Assembly (NCBI RefSeq): GCF_008704715.1
Contig: NZ_CP023689.1
Coordinates: forward strand, 7,998,001 to 8,062,000
DNA: 64,000 nt
Origin: Streptomyces chartreusis
GTDB lineage: Bacteria; Actinomycetota; Actinomycetes; Streptomycetales; Streptomycetaceae
Direction of reading: 5' to 3'
The notes beneath the pieces are model-generated. The model made no database searches. It was not told the origin of the DNA and saw nothing but the letters and a program-made list of their open reading frames with translations. Below, one piece after another: positions 41,580 to 50,983 of this stretch (its first letter is position 1; each line of letters opens with the position of its first letter). The position numbers were made by a program, and so were the translations under genes.

Positions 41580-41663
41580 TACGATCGCGTAATGCGCGCG
41601 CTCCTGGTATGGCGCCGCACCCCACCTTCAGTCAGGAGAGACCGGTGTCAGACGTCCGTGTGA
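41580..41663 (+). promoter_or_regulatory. thrS promoter -10 box and overlapping leader frame
   Basis: TACGAT (41580-41585) ends 6 bases before an ATG at 41592 that opens a 23-codon frame ([16 protein letters not shown] at its start) ending at TGA 41663, inside thrS and in another frame. Transcription starting at 41592 would make this frame leaderless. Whether it is translated is unknown. Confidence 0.4.
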
Positions 41664-43621
41664 TCATCCAACGCGATTCCGAGCGGGAAGAGCGCGTGGT
41701 GACAACGGGGACTACGGCCGCCGACCTCTTCGCCGGCGAGCGCTCGATCATCGCCGCGCGCGTGGGCGGCGAGCTCAAGGACCTGTCGTACGTCCTCGCC
41801 GACGGCGAAGAGGTCGAGGGCGTCGAGATCTCCTCCGAGGACGGTCTGGGCATCCTGCGGCACTCCACCGCGCACGTGATGGCGCAGGCCGTGCAGGAGC
41901 TGTTCCCCGAGGCCAAGCTGGGCATCGGCCCGCCCGTCAAGGACGGCTTCTACTACGACTTCGACGTCGAGAAGCCGTTCACGCCCGAGGATCTCAAGGC
42001 CATCGAGAAGAAGATGCAGGAGATCCAGAAGCGCGGGCAGAAGTTCGCCCGCCGCGTCGTCACCGACGAGGCCGCCCGCGAGGAGCTCGCCGCCGAGCCC
42101 TACAAGCTGGAGCTGATCGGCCTCAAGGGCTCCGCGTCCTCCGACGACGGCGCGGACGTCGAGGTCGGCGCCGGTGAGCTGACGATCTACGACAACCTCG
42201 ACGCGAAGACCGGCGACCTGTGCTGGAAGGACCTCTGCCGCGGTCCCCACCTGCCGTCGACCCGCGCGATCCCCGCGTTCAAGCTGATGCGCAACGCCGC
42301 CGCCTACTGGCGCGGCAGCGAGAAGAACCCGATGCTCCAGCGCATCTACGGCACCGCCTGGCCGTCCAAGGACGAGCTGAAGGGGTACCTCGACTTCCTC
42401 GCCGAGGCCGAGAAGCGCGACCACCGCAAGCTGGGCAACGAGCTCGACCTGTTCTCCATCCCGGAGCAGATCGGCTCCGGCCTCGCCGTCTTCCACCCCA
42501 AGGGCGGCATCATCCGCCGGGTCATGGAGGACTACTCGCGCCGCCGGCACGAGGAGGAGGGCTACGAGTTCGTCTACACCCCGCACGCCACGAAGGGGAA
42601 GCTCTTCGAGACGTCCGGGCACCTGGACTGGTACGCCGAGGGCATGTACCCGCCCATGCAGCTCGACGAGGGCGTGGACTACTACCTCAAGCCCATGAAC
42701 TGCCCGATGCACAACCTGATCTTCGACGCGCGCGGCCGCTCCTACCGCGAACTGCCGCTGCGCCTCTTCGAGTTCGGCACCGTGTACCGGTACGAGAAGT
42801 CGGGCGTCGTGCACGGCCTGACCCGCGCGCGTGGCTTCACGCAGGACGACGCGCACATCTACTGCACCCGCGAGCAGATGTCGGAGGAGCTCGACAAGAC
42901 GCTCACCTTCGTCCTCGGCCTGCTGCGCGACTACGGCCTGACCGACTTCTACCTGGAGCTGTCCACCAAGGACCCGGAGAAGTTCGTCGGCTCCGACGAG
43001 GTCTGGGAGGAGGCCACGGAGACGCTCCGCCAGGTCGCCGAGAAGCAGGGCCTGCCCCTGGTCCCGGACCCGGGCGGCGCCGCCTTCTACGGCCCGAAGA
43101 TCTCCGTCCAGACCAAGGACGCCATCGGCCGCACCTGGCAGATGTCGACCATCCAGCTCGACTTCAACCTGCCGGAGCGCTTCGACCTGGAATACACCTC
43201 CGCGGACGGCTCCAAGCAGCGCCCGGTCATGATCCACCGCGCGCTGTTCGGTTCGATCGAGCGGTTCTTCGCGGTGCTCCTGGAGCACTACGCGGGTGCC
43301 TTCCCGGCCTGGCTGGCCCCGGTCCAGGCGATCGGCATCCCGATCGGCGACGGGCACGTGGACTACCTGGAGAAGTTCGCCGCGGCCGCCAAGAAGAAGG
43401 GCCTGCGCGTCGAGGTCGACTCCTCCTCGGACCGCATGCAGAAGAAGATCCGCAACGCCCAGAAGCAGAAGGTGCCCTTCATGGTCATCGCGGGCGACGA
43501 GGACATGGCCAACAACGCCGTCTCCTTCCGCTACCGCGACGGCTCGCAGGAGAACGGCATCCCGTTCGACGAGGCCATCGCGAAGATCGCGCAGGTCGTC
43601 GAGGAGCGGGCGCAGGTCTGA
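41645..43621 (+). CDS. thrS: Threonyl-tRNA synthetase
   Basis: Class II synthetase charging tRNA-Thr, 658 residues. N-terminal TGS domain (1 to about 65), editing domain with [11 protein letters not shown] (His pair for clearing Ser-tRNA), catalytic core with zinc ligands in KPMNCPMHN and motif 2 [13 protein letters not shown], motif 3 in [12 protein letters not shown], and anticodon-binding domain from about residue 550. GTG 41645 is chosen for AGGAGAG 5 bases upstream and because the TGS fold begins there. An in-frame ATG at 41609 would add 12 residues. First gene of the conserved thrS-HIT-PI lipid block. Confidence 0.97.
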   Translation: MSDVRVIIQRDSEREERVVTTGTTAADLFAGERSIIAARVGGELKDLSYVLADGEEVEGVEISSEDGLGILRHSTAHVMAQAVQELFPEAKLGIGPPVKDGFYYDFDVEKPFTPEDLKAIEKKMQEIQKRGQKFARRVVTDEAAREELAAEPYKLELIGLKGSASSDDGADVEVGAGELTIYDNLDAKTGDLCWKDLCRGPHLPSTRAIPAFKLMRNAAAYWRGSEKNPMLQRIYGTAWPSKDELKGYLDFLAEAEKRDHRKLGNELDLFSIPEQIGSGLAVFHPKGGIIRRVMEDYSRRRHEEEGYEFVYTPHATKGKLFETSGHLDWYAEGMYPPMQLDEGVDYYLKPMNCPMHNLIFDARGRSYRELPLRLFEFGTVYRYEKSGVVHGLTRARGFTQDDAHIYCTREQMSEELDKTLTFVLGLLRDYGLTDFYLELSTKDPEKFVGSDEVWEEATETLRQVAEKQGLPLVPDPGGAAFYGPKISVQTKDAIGRTWQMSTIQLDFNLPERFDLEYTSADGSKQRPVMIHRALFGSIERFFAVLLEHYAGAFPAWLAPVQAIGIPIGDGHVDYLEKFAAAAKKKGLRVEVDSSSDRMQKKIRNAQKQKVPFMVIAGDEDMANNAVSFRYRDGSQENGIPFDEAIAKIAQVVEERAQV

Positions 43622-43640
43622 TCCGGCCGAACACGGTCAC

Positions 43641-43675
43641 GAAGCCCCCGGGAAGCTCAGCTCTCCGGGGGCTTC
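43641..43675. terminator. Bidirectional terminator between thrS and the potassium channel gene
   Basis: 11-bp stem 43641-43651 with 43665-43675. The stop codon of the channel gene (43657-43659) lies inside the loop, so the hairpin serves both convergent genes very compactly. Confidence 0.75.
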
Positions 43676-44316
43676 GTGTCGCTCTCGCGGGAGAAGATCT
43701 GCAGCAGCCAGGACGAGAACGAGCCCGTCACCGCGCCGAGCAGGGCCAGCCCGCCCACCATCATCCCGATCGCGATCGACCGGCCACGCGTGGTCACCGG
43801 GGTGATGTCGCCGTATCCGACCGTGGTGAGGGTCGCGGAGGCCCACCACAGCGCGTCCCCGAAGGTCTTCATGGTGGCGTCGGGCGCTCCGCGTTCGGCC
43901 TGGTAGACCGCCAGGGAGCCGGCGAAGCCGAGCAGCAGGGTGGCCAGGCTCGCGTAAGCGATCACGCGGGCGTGCAGCGAGATCCGGGGCTGCCCCTGCC
44001 GGCGCTGGATCACGTCGTAGAGCGGCACGATCCGCAGCGGCCGCAGGAGCGGCAGGATGACCACGACCGTGTGCAGGAAGTGGGTCCTGGCGAAGTGCAG
44101 GAAGCGCCCCCCGAAGAGCCGCCAGCGCACGATGTAGTCCACGGCGAACAGCAGCCAGAGCGCGATGTTCGTGTAGACGCACACGTCCCTCCAGAAGGAC
44201 GGCATGCCCACGGCGAGAACACGGGCGGCATAGGCGCCCAGGAAGAGCAGCGAGGCCAGGAACAGCGGGATCTCGGTGCGCTGCTCCCAGCGGGAATAGG
44301 GGCTGTCGTCGTCCAC
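43657..44316 (-). CDS. Potassium channel protein, six-transmembrane KCNQ-like
   Basis: 219 residues. The selectivity filter TTVGYGD is intact between the S5-like helix (IAYASLATLLLGFAGSLAVY) and S6-like helix (AIGMMVGGLALLGAVTGSFSSW). Three to four membrane segments precede it, including VVVILPLLRPLRIVPLYDV, a reduced voltage-sensor with few arginines. There is no RCK/TrkA-N domain at the C-terminus. GTG 44316 is chosen from family length; longer frames begin with TTG. Inserted antisense between thrS and the HIT gene, a place where mycobacteria have no such gene. Confidence 0.88.
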   Translation of the reverse strand: MDDDSPYSRWEQRTEIPLFLASLLFLGAYAARVLAVGMPSFWRDVCVYTNIALWLLFAVDYIVRWRLFGGRFLHFARTHFLHTVVVILPLLRPLRIVPLYDVIQRRQGQPRISLHARVIAYASLATLLLGFAGSLAVYQAERGAPDATMKTFGDALWWASATLTTVGYGDITPVTTRGRSIAIGMMVGGLALLGAVTGSFSSWLLQIFSRESDTKPPES

Positions 44317-44375
44317 CGGCTCAGCTTGGCCGGTGCCTGCCCTGCCGTCGCCCCGGCGACACGCCGCGAATGGAC

Positions 44376-44390
44376 GAAGCAATATGCTTC
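44376..44390 (+). promoter_or_regulatory. Palindrome over the -10 region of the HIT gene
   Basis: GAAGCA and TGCTTC form 6-base arms around ATA; the CAATAT -10-like element (44380-44385) lies in the centre. It may be an operator. ATG 44395 follows closely, so the mRNA is probably leaderless. Confidence 0.35.
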
Positions 44391-44394
44391 ACGC

Positions 44395-44943
44395 ATGACG
44401 AGTGAGCCGGAGCAGCAGTGGGGAGTGGGGATCCAGGACGCGTTCCAGCGCCTGTGGACGCCCCATCGGATGGCCTACATCCAGGGTGAGAACAAGCCGA
44501 CCGGTCCCGGTGCCGACGACGGCTGCCCCTTCTGCTCGATCCCGGCCAAGTCCGACGAGGACGGCCTGGTCGTCAAGCGCGGGGAGCAGGTGTACGCGGT
44601 CCTCAACCTGTACCCCTACAACGGCGGCCACCTGATGGTCGTCCCCTACCGTCACGTCGCCGACTACACCGACCTCACCGAGCCGGAGACCATCGAGCTC
44701 GCCGCGCTGACCAAGCAGGCGATGACCGCTCTGCGCACCGCCTCGGGCGCCCACGGCTTCAACATCGGCATGAATCAGGGCACGGTCGCCGGCGCCGGCA
44801 TCGCGGCCCATCTGCACCAGCACATCGTCCCGCGCTGGGGCGGCGACACGAACTTCATGCCGGTCGTCGGCCACACGCGAGTCCTGCCGCAGCTCCTGGC
44901 GGACACGAGGAAGATGCTGGCGGAGGTCTGGCCGACGGCCTGA
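44395..44943 (+). CDS. HIT family protein, AP4A-phosphorylase/hydrolase-like
   Basis: 182 residues. The histidine triad is HLHQHIVPR (HxHxH) near residue 144, with the upstream CPFCSIP zinc-type motif and LNLYPYNGGHLMVVPYRHV. In Mycobacterium the orthologue between thrS and the PI-phosphate synthase gene (Rv2613c) is a diadenosine tetraphosphate phosphorylase, so this activity is likely here. Followed directly by repeat family A. Confidence 0.93.
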   Translation: MTSEPEQQWGVGIQDAFQRLWTPHRMAYIQGENKPTGPGADDGCPFCSIPAKSDEDGLVVKRGEQVYAVLNLYPYNGGHLMVVPYRHVADYTDLTEPETIELAALTKQAMTALRTASGAHGFNIGMNQGTVAGAGIAAHLHQHIVPRWGGDTNFMPVVGHTRVLPQLLADTRKMLAEVWPTA

Positions 44944-44950
44944 CCATTGA

Positions 44951-45014
44951 GCCCGTCCGGCGTTTGAGGACGAGGCCGTTCAGGCCGAAGGGGGTCTGGG
45001 GGCGCAGCCCCCAG
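44951..45014 (+). repeat. Intergenic repeat family A, copy 2
   Basis: GCCCGTCCGGCGTTTGAGGA then CGAGGCCGTTCAGGCCGA and the palindromic GTCTGGGGGCGCAGCCCCCAG end, only 7 bases after the HIT stop. Very similar to 19831-19903. The palindromic end could act as a terminator. Confidence 0.75.
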
Positions 45015-45060
45015 GGCACGGTCACCCAGACCCACCCGACGCGGCCGGACCGGCGGAGCC

Positions 45061-46722
45061 TTACGCGTCGTACAGGTCCGCCTTCCGCGGCGACGGATCC
45101 TGCACCGCGGTGCTCAGGAACGACGACCTCGCGCCGAACTTCTCGGTGTCCACGCCGTTCTCGGCCAGCACCTTGATCGCCGCGGCATGCACCACCCGCA
45201 GCACCGGAGTGGCCGCGCGCAGCGCGTCGTCCGCCATGAAGCGGTGCCGCCACGGCTGGTCCGCCCACGCGTGCCGCACTCCGAACGGCTCGGGCAGCCC
45301 GATCGTCCCGCCCAGCCAGTTCAGCAGTGGCGGATACCAGGAGATCGGGGCCCGCACCGCCAGCCGTACCACCTCGTCGGTGTTGACCAGCGGAAGCTTC
45401 ACCTTGCGGGTCTCCCACGGCTTGAACGACTTGGTGACCTCCTTGGTCGGCGCCTCGGGCTTCTCCTGGAACAGCCCGTTCACCGGACCGAGGGCGTGCC
45501 CGGTCACCTCGATGCGCAGCGTCTCGTGCAGCACGGTCACCGTGATCAGCATCGTGATGATCAACTGGCCGTCCCACAGCGTCCACTGGACGCCCAGATA
45601 GTGCCGGTCGCCGCTGCCGAACTGCTGCTTGTTGCAGATGTCCTGGATGGCGTGCGACTTGACCTGGTACGCCTCGACGTCCGTGCCCTCCGGCCGGGAC
45701 ACGGCCTTGGCGCCCTCGGCGATCGGCGTGACGACCCAGTGCCGTATCGAAGCCTTCGGGAAACCGCCGGTGTTCAGCGGGCCGCGCTCCAGCATGCGCA
45801 GCTGGTCGTGGATCGCGCGGATCACGTCCCAGCTGCGGAAGGGGTGGATCTCGCGGGTGGAGTCGGCGGCCACCAGGTCCTCGGCGAGCTGCCAGCTGCC
45901 CCAGCGCGTGCCCATGCCCAGTATCCCCTTGGGCCCCGCGTAGAACACGGAGTTGGACTGCTGCTCGGCGCTCAGCTTGGCCAGGGACTGGCGCAGCTGC
46001 TCGGCCTGGGTCTCGGTCGGACTGGTCGGCACCGCCTCCGGCACCTTCGCGCCGACGCTGCTGCCGGCCAGCAGGCTGTCCCACCGCTCCCGCAGATCCC
46101 GCGCGGTGCGCTCGCAGACCTGCTTCGCCCAGAACCAGCCGACGACCGGCATGAGTACACAGGCTCGCGCGTACCAGGCCCAGAAGCCGGTGAACGGCAT
46201 CTTCAGCAGGAAGAGCACGGCGAACGCCCCCGCCGCGACGAGCAGCACGGAGGCGAGCGCGCCGCCCCGCTTCGCGTCCCGCTTGACGATGGTGGTGCGC
46301 AGCGTGAAGACCAGCAGCCACAGCAGCAGCCCGGGCAGGAACAGCACGCCGCAGACGACCATGATGCCGCTCAGCATGCGGTCGCGGGTCTTGCGGATGT
46401 TGTTGGCGGCCAGTGCGTGCTCGACCACTACCTGCGGCTCGGTGCCGAAGGACTGGATCAGCGGCTTGCGGCCGCTGCCGAGCATGCGGTCGACGACCGC
46501 CCGCGAGTAGGCCTCACCCAGGTTGGGCCGGAAGATCTTGGCCCACTTCCGACCGGCCTTGACATCGGTCTTGTGCCATTCGTTGTCGGCCTTCTTGATG
46601 TCCTCGTACGGGTTGTCCCGATAGGCCGCCGAGGCCAGCGCGAACGTCGCCGTCTGCCCCTCGCCGGCCGTGCGAGGCACCTGCGGACCGAAGATGTCCG
46701 CGTAACCGCCCTCAACGGTCAT
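45061..46722 (-). CDS. Conserved membrane protein of unknown function
   Basis: 553 residues. The N-terminal 115 residues are hydrophilic. Three membrane segments lie at about 116-140 (MVVCGVLFLPGLLLWLLVFTL), 155-175 (SVLLVAAGAFAVLFLLKM) and 178-200 (WAWYARACVLMPVVGWFWAK). The long remainder is soluble with FYAGPKGILGMGTRWGSW, RHWVVTPIAEGAKAVS and ITVTVLHETLRIEVTGH. No enzyme motif recognised. ATG 46722 is chosen because it stands next to a GGGGGCGGGA purine stretch; the in-frame extension to 46782 has no site. Lies antisense between the HIT gene and the EF-G-like gene. Confidence 0.75.
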   Translation of the reverse strand: MTVEGGYADIFGPQVPRTAGEGQTATFALASAAYRDNPYEDIKKADNEWHKTDVKAGRKWAKIFRPNLGEAYSRAVVDRMLGSGRKPLIQSFGTEPQVVVEHALAANNIRKTRDRMLSGIMVVCGVLFLPGLLLWLLVFTLRTTIVKRDAKRGGALASVLLVAAGAFAVLFLLKMPFTGFWAWYARACVLMPVVGWFWAKQVCERTARDLRERWDSLLAGSSVGAKVPEAVPTSPTETQAEQLRQSLAKLSAEQQSNSVFYAGPKGILGMGTRWGSWQLAEDLVAADSTREIHPFRSWDVIRAIHDQLRMLERGPLNTGGFPKASIRHWVVTPIAEGAKAVSRPEGTDVEAYQVKSHAIQDICNKQQFGSGDRHYLGVQWTLWDGQLIITMLITVTVLHETLRIEVTGHALGPVNGLFQEKPEAPTKEVTKSFKPWETRKVKLPLVNTDEVVRLAVRAPISWYPPLLNWLGGTIGLPEPFGVRHAWADQPWRHRFMADDALRAATPVLRVVHAAAIKVLAENGVDTEKFGARSSFLSTAVQDPSPRKADLYDA

Positions 46723-46893
46723 TCCCGCCCCCAGTCGCCGCACTGTCGCTTCTGCGGCCTTCCCGACTTCCGTATCGCGCACACCTGTTGATCAATGATC
46801 AGAGTATCCCCAGCCACCGACAACCGTCGGCGGACGGCCGAAGCCGCCCGCCGACGCGGAGGGGAGTCGCCGGTGTGCGCCCGGCGCCAACTG

Positions 46894-49089
46894 CTAGGCG
46901 TCGCGCGCCTCTTCACGGATCCTTTCCGCTATCTGCTGCGGCATCGGCTCGTGCCGCGCGTACGACCGGTTGAAGCGCGCGGTGCCGTGCGAGAGCGACC
47001 GCAGGTCGACCGAGTACCGGCCGATCTCGATCTCGGGCACCTCGGCCTTGATGACGGTGCGGTTCCCGCTGGTCTGCTCGGTGCCGAGGACACGGCCGCG
47101 CCGCCCGGACAGGTCGCTCATCACGGCGCCGACGTAGTCGTCGCCGACGAGCACGGACACCTCGGCCACCGGCTCCAGCAGATGGATCTTCGCGTCCCCC
47201 GCCGCCTCCCGCAGCGCCAGCGCGCCCGCCGTCTGGAACGCGGCGTCGGAGGAGTCCACCGAGTGCGCCTTGCCGTCCAGCAGCGTGACCCGGACGTCGA
47301 CGAGCGGATGGCCCGCCGCGACGCCTCTGGCCGCCTGGGCCCGGATGCCCTTCTCCACCGACGGGATGAACTGCCGGGGCACCGCGCCGCCGACCACCTT
47401 GTCCACGAACTCGATGCCCGAGCCGCCCGGCAGCGGCTCCACCTCGATCTCGCAGATCGCGTACTGCCCGTGGCCGCCGGACTGCTTCACATGCCGGCCG
47501 CGGCCCGCCGACCGGTCGGCGAAGGTCTCGCGCAGGGAGACCTTGTGCGGCACGAGGTCGACCTGCACGCCGTAGCGGCTGCGCAGCCGTTCCAGGGCGA
47601 CGTCCGCGTGCGCCTCGCCCAGGCACCACAGCACCACCTGGTGGGTGGACTGGTTCTGCTCCAGACGCATGGTCGGGTCCTCGGCGACCAGCCTCGACAG
47701 ACCCTGTGACAGCTTGTCCTCGTCGGCCTTGCTGTGCGCCTCGATGGCCAGCGGCAGCAGCGGATCCGGCATCTGCCAGGGCTCCATCAGCAGCGGGTCG
47801 TCCTTGGCCGACAGGGTGTCGCCGGTCTCCGCGCGGCTCAGCTTCGCCACACATGCCAGGTCCCCGGCGATGCAGTGGCTGAGCTGGCGCTGCTGCTTGC
47901 CGAACGGGGCCGACAGGGCGCCGATCCGCTCGTCGACGTCGTGGTCCTCGTGCCCGCGGTCCTCCAGGCCGTGCCCGGAGACGTGCACCGTCTCGTCGGG
48001 GCGCAGGGTGCCGGAGAAGACCCGGACCAGCGAGACCCGGCCGACGTACGGGTCGGACGCGGTCTTCACGACCTCCGCGACCAGCGGGCCGTCCGGATCG
48101 CACAGGTTCAGCTCGCGCGGCTTGCCGTCGACCGTGGTCACCCGGGGGGCCTCACGCTCCAGCGGGGTCGGGAAGCCCCGTGTGATCAGCTCCAGCACCT
48201 CGACGGTGCCGAGGCCCTGCCGGGCACCTTCGGCGGCGGGCGCGGCGGCCAGCACGGGGAAGAACGTGCCGCGCGCGACGGCCCGCTCCAGGTCCTCGAT
48301 GAGCGTCCTGACGTCGACCTGCTCGCCGCCGAGATAGCGGTCCATGAGGGTCTCGTCCTCGCTCTCGGCGATGATCCCCTCGATCAGCCGGTTGCGGGCC
48401 TCGTCGATCTCGGGCAGCTGGTCCTCGCCCGGCTCGGACTCCTTGCGCTCCCCGGAGGAGTACTCGAACAGCTTCTGCGACAGCAGCCCTATCAGTCCGG
48501 TCACGGGCGCGTGCCCGTCGGGACCCTGGGGGCCGTGCAGCGGCAGATACAGCGGGAGCACCGCGTCGGGGTCGTCGCCGCCGAAGGCCTCCGCGCAGAT
48601 CCGCGTCATCTCCTCGTAGTCGGCCCGCGCGGCCTCCAGGTGCGTGACGACGATCGCGCGCGGCATGCCGACGGCCGCGCACTCCTCCCACACCATGCGC
48701 GTCGAGCCGTCCACGCCGTCCGAGGCCGAGACGACGAAAAGGGCCGCGTCCGCCGCTCGCAGACCGGCCCTGAGTTCCCCGACGAAGTCGGCGTATCCGG
48801 GGGTGTCCAGAAGATTGATCTTGATGCCGTCCCAGTCGACCGGCACCAGGGAGAGCTGTACCGAGCGTTGCTGCCGGTGCTCGATCTCGTCGTAGTCCGA
48901 GACCGTGCCGCCGTCCTCCACGCGGCCCGCCCGGTTCACCGCCCCCGCCGTCAGCGCGAGGGCCTCCACCAATGTGGTCTTGCCCGATCCGGAGTGGCCG
49001 ACCAGCACCACATTCCGTACGGACGCGGGTTGGTCGGCCGCCGTAGCCCTGCCGGCGGCCCCAGGGTGTGCGTTCGCCTTGTCGCCCAT
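46894..49089 (-). CDS. EF-G-like translational GTPase (EF-G2 type)
   Basis: 731 residues, paralogue of elongation factor G. G1 is GHSGSGKT, G3 DTPGYADF. Where EF-G has NKxD (G4), this protein reads THLE in AIVVTHLEAARADYEE. Domains II to V follow (SDPYVGRVSLVRVFSGTL, SHGTARFNRSYARHEPMPQ at the C-terminus). Housekeeping EF-G is encoded with str genes elsewhere, and such second proteins have uncertain roles (ribosome recycling, stress or resistance). ATG 49089 follows GGGAGG by 7 bases. Divergent from the PI-phosphate synthase gene. Confidence 0.9.
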   Translation of the reverse strand: MGDKANAHPGAAGRATAADQPASVRNVVLVGHSGSGKTTLVEALALTAGAVNRAGRVEDGGTVSDYDEIEHRQQRSVQLSLVPVDWDGIKINLLDTPGYADFVGELRAGLRAADAALFVVSASDGVDGSTRMVWEECAAVGMPRAIVVTHLEAARADYEEMTRICAEAFGGDDPDAVLPLYLPLHGPQGPDGHAPVTGLIGLLSQKLFEYSSGERKESEPGEDQLPEIDEARNRLIEGIIAESEDETLMDRYLGGEQVDVRTLIEDLERAVARGTFFPVLAAAPAAEGARQGLGTVEVLELITRGFPTPLEREAPRVTTVDGKPRELNLCDPDGPLVAEVVKTASDPYVGRVSLVRVFSGTLRPDETVHVSGHGLEDRGHEDHDVDERIGALSAPFGKQQRQLSHCIAGDLACVAKLSRAETGDTLSAKDDPLLMEPWQMPDPLLPLAIEAHSKADEDKLSQGLSRLVAEDPTMRLEQNQSTHQVVLWCLGEAHADVALERLRSRYGVQVDLVPHKVSLRETFADRSAGRGRHVKQSGGHGQYAICEIEVEPLPGGSGIEFVDKVVGGAVPRQFIPSVEKGIRAQAARGVAAGHPLVDVRVTLLDGKAHSVDSSDAAFQTAGALALREAAGDAKIHLLEPVAEVSVLVGDDYVGAVMSDLSGRRGRVLGTEQTSGNRTVIKAEVPEIEIGRYSVDLRSLSHGTARFNRSYARHEPMPQQIAERIREEARDA

Positions 49090-49364
49090 GATCCTGCCTC
49101 CCGTGCACGGTGAGGTCACTGTGGGCGCGGACATCAGCATCCGCGTGCGATGGCGGCTTCGATGACGCCCGCGGTCCTTCGAGCTTTCCACTCCCGTCAC
49201 GGTGCGTCCATACGGCGGACGGGATCCTGCCATCCGGGACCGGTGGACCGGTGCCGCCGACGGCCTGTGCGAGTGCCCGGCGGTCGCACGCACGCGCGCG
49301 TGGCTACGATGGGCCAGCCGGTGGCCAGTGGGGCCGCGGCGTCACACCGACCCTCGGGAAGGCC

Positions 49365-50054
49365 ATGCTGAACAAGTACGCGCGTGCATTCTTCACGCGT
49401 GTCCTCACACCGTTCGCCGCGTTTCTGATCCGGCGGGGCGTCAGCCCCGACACCGTGACGCTCATCGGCACGGCCGGTGTGGTCGCGGGCGCGCTGGTCT
49501 TCTACCCCATGGGCGAGTTCTTCTGGGGCACGGTCGTGATCACGCTCTTCGTGTTCTCCGACCTCGTCGACGGCAACATGGCCCGGCAGCTCGGCCGCTC
49601 CAGCCGCTGGGGCGCCTTCCTCGACTCCACGCTCGACCGGGTCGCCGACGCCGCGATCTTCGGCGGCTTCATCCTCTGGTACGCCGGTGACGGCGACGAC
49701 CTCGTGCTGTGCGCCGTCTCGATCTTCTGCCTCGCCAGCGGCCAGGTGGTGTCGTACACCAAGGCGCGCGGCGAGTCGATCGGCCTGCCGGTCGCCGTCA
49801 ACGGCCTGGTCGAGCGCGCCGAGCGGCTGGTGATCTCGCTGGTCGCGGCCGGTTTCGCGGGCCTGCACAAGTTCGGCGTGCCCGGCATCCAGTACCTGCT
49901 GCCCGTCGCCCTGTGGATCGTCGCCGTCGGCAGCCTGGTGACGCTGATCCAGCGCGTCGTCACGGTCCGCCGCGAGTCCGCCGAGGCGGAGGCCGCCGCG
50001 GCCGCGGCGGAGAAGCCGCAGAACGCCTCCCACGGGAGCGAGGCAGCCAAGTGA
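49365..50054 (+). CDS. pgsA: Phosphatidylinositol-phosphate synthase (CDP-alcohol phosphatidyltransferase)
   Basis: 229-residue membrane enzyme that joins CDP-diacylglycerol and inositol-1-phosphate, the first step to phosphatidylinositol and its mannosides in actinobacteria. The family signature is complete: DG then AR eight residues before G, then D and D (in DLVDGNMARQLG and WGAFLDSTLDR). About six membrane segments and an Ala/Glu-rich tail. Location beside PatA and PimA identifies it as the PI-type rather than the PG-type enzyme. ATG 49365 after GGGAAGG. Overlaps the next gene by 4 bases. Confidence 0.93.
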   Translation: MLNKYARAFFTRVLTPFAAFLIRRGVSPDTVTLIGTAGVVAGALVFYPMGEFFWGTVVITLFVFSDLVDGNMARQLGRSSRWGAFLDSTLDRVADAAIFGGFILWYAGDGDDLVLCAVSIFCLASGQVVSYTKARGESIGLPVAVNGLVERAERLVISLVAAGFAGLHKFGVPGIQYLLPVALWIVAVGSLVTLIQRVVTVRRESAEAEAAAAAAEKPQNASHGSEAAK

Positions 50055-50983
50055 GTGCCCGGGACCGGCTCACGGACGCGCTGTACGGACTCGGCTGGGG
50101 CACCGTCAAGAAGCTCCCCGAGCCGGTCGCCGTACGGCTCGGCCGCACCATCGCCGACCTCGCCTGGAAGCAGCGCGGCAAGGGCGTCAAGCGGCTGGAG
50201 AGCAACTACGCGCGCGTGGTGCCCGACGCGAGCCCGGAACGCCTCGCGGAGCTCTCGCGCGCCGGCATGCGCTCCTACCTGCGCTACTGGATGGAGTCCT
50301 TCCGGCTGCCCGCCTGGAGCCCCGAGCGCATAAGGAACGGCTTCGACCCCAAGGACGTCCACCACCTCACCGACGGCCTGGCCTCCGACCGGGGCGTCAT
50401 CCTCGCCCTGCCGCACCTGGGCAACTGGGACCTCGCGGGCGCCTGGGTCACCACCAAGCTGGAGACACCGTTCACGACGGTCGCCGAGCGCCTCAAGCCC
50501 GAGACGCTCTACGACCGCTTCGTCGCCTACCGCGAGGGCCTCGGCATGGAGGTCCTGCCGCACAGCGGCGGCACCGCCTTCGGCACGCTGGCCCGCAGAC
50601 TGCGCGACGGCGGCCTGGTCTGCCTGGTCTCCGACCGCGACCTGTCCGCCTCCGGCGTCGAGGTGGACTTCTTCGGCGCCACGGCCCGGATGCCGGCCGG
50701 TCCCGCGCTGCTCGCCCAGCAGACCGGGGCGCTGCTGCTCCCCGTGACGCTCTGGTACGACGACTCGCCCGTCATGCAGGGCCGGGTGCATCCCCCGATC
50801 GAGGTACCCGAGTCAGGTACCCGGGCCGAGAAGACGTCTGTCATGACACAGGCGCTGGCCGATGCCTTCGCCTCGGGGATCGCGGAACATCCGGAGGACT
50901 GGCACATGCTCCAGCGCTTGTGGCTCGACGACCTTGAACCACGACCATCGGCCGCCGGCGCCCGGGACGGGGAACGTCCGTGA
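50051..50983 (+). CDS. Phosphatidylinositol mannoside acyltransferase
   Basis: 310-residue LpxL/HtrB-type acyltransferase. Catalytic HX4D is in LPHLGNWDLAG, and an acidic residue in AEHPEDWHMLQ is expected to assist. In mycobacteria the orthologue (PatA) adds palmitate to the mannose at position 2 of phosphatidylinositol mannoside on the inner membrane. GTGA overlap with pgsA and with pimA make this a tight three-gene unit. Confidence 0.92.
   Translation: MSARDRLTDALYGLGWGTVKKLPEPVAVRLGRTIADLAWKQRGKGVKRLESNYARVVPDASPERLAELSRAGMRSYLRYWMESFRLPAWSPERIRNGFDPKDVHHLTDGLASDRGVILALPHLGNWDLAGAWVTTKLETPFTTVAERLKPETLYDRFVAYREGLGMEVLPHSGGTAFGTLARRLRDGGLVCLVSDRDLSASGVEVDFFGATARMPAGPALLAQQTGALLLPVTLWYDDSPVMQGRVHPPIEVPESGTRAEKTSVMTQALADAFASGIAEHPEDWHMLQRLWLDDLEPRPSAAGARDGERP

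Noticed and set aside
41421-41644. T-box riboswitch upstream of thrS
   Set aside because: No T-box sequence or matching specifier hairpin is seen; the gap is mainly repeat family B and a -10 box.
42220-44394. Long upstream extension of the HIT protein frame through thrS
   Set aside because: The extension is Arg/Pro-rich shadow sequence of thrS; the HIT protein begins at ATG 44395.
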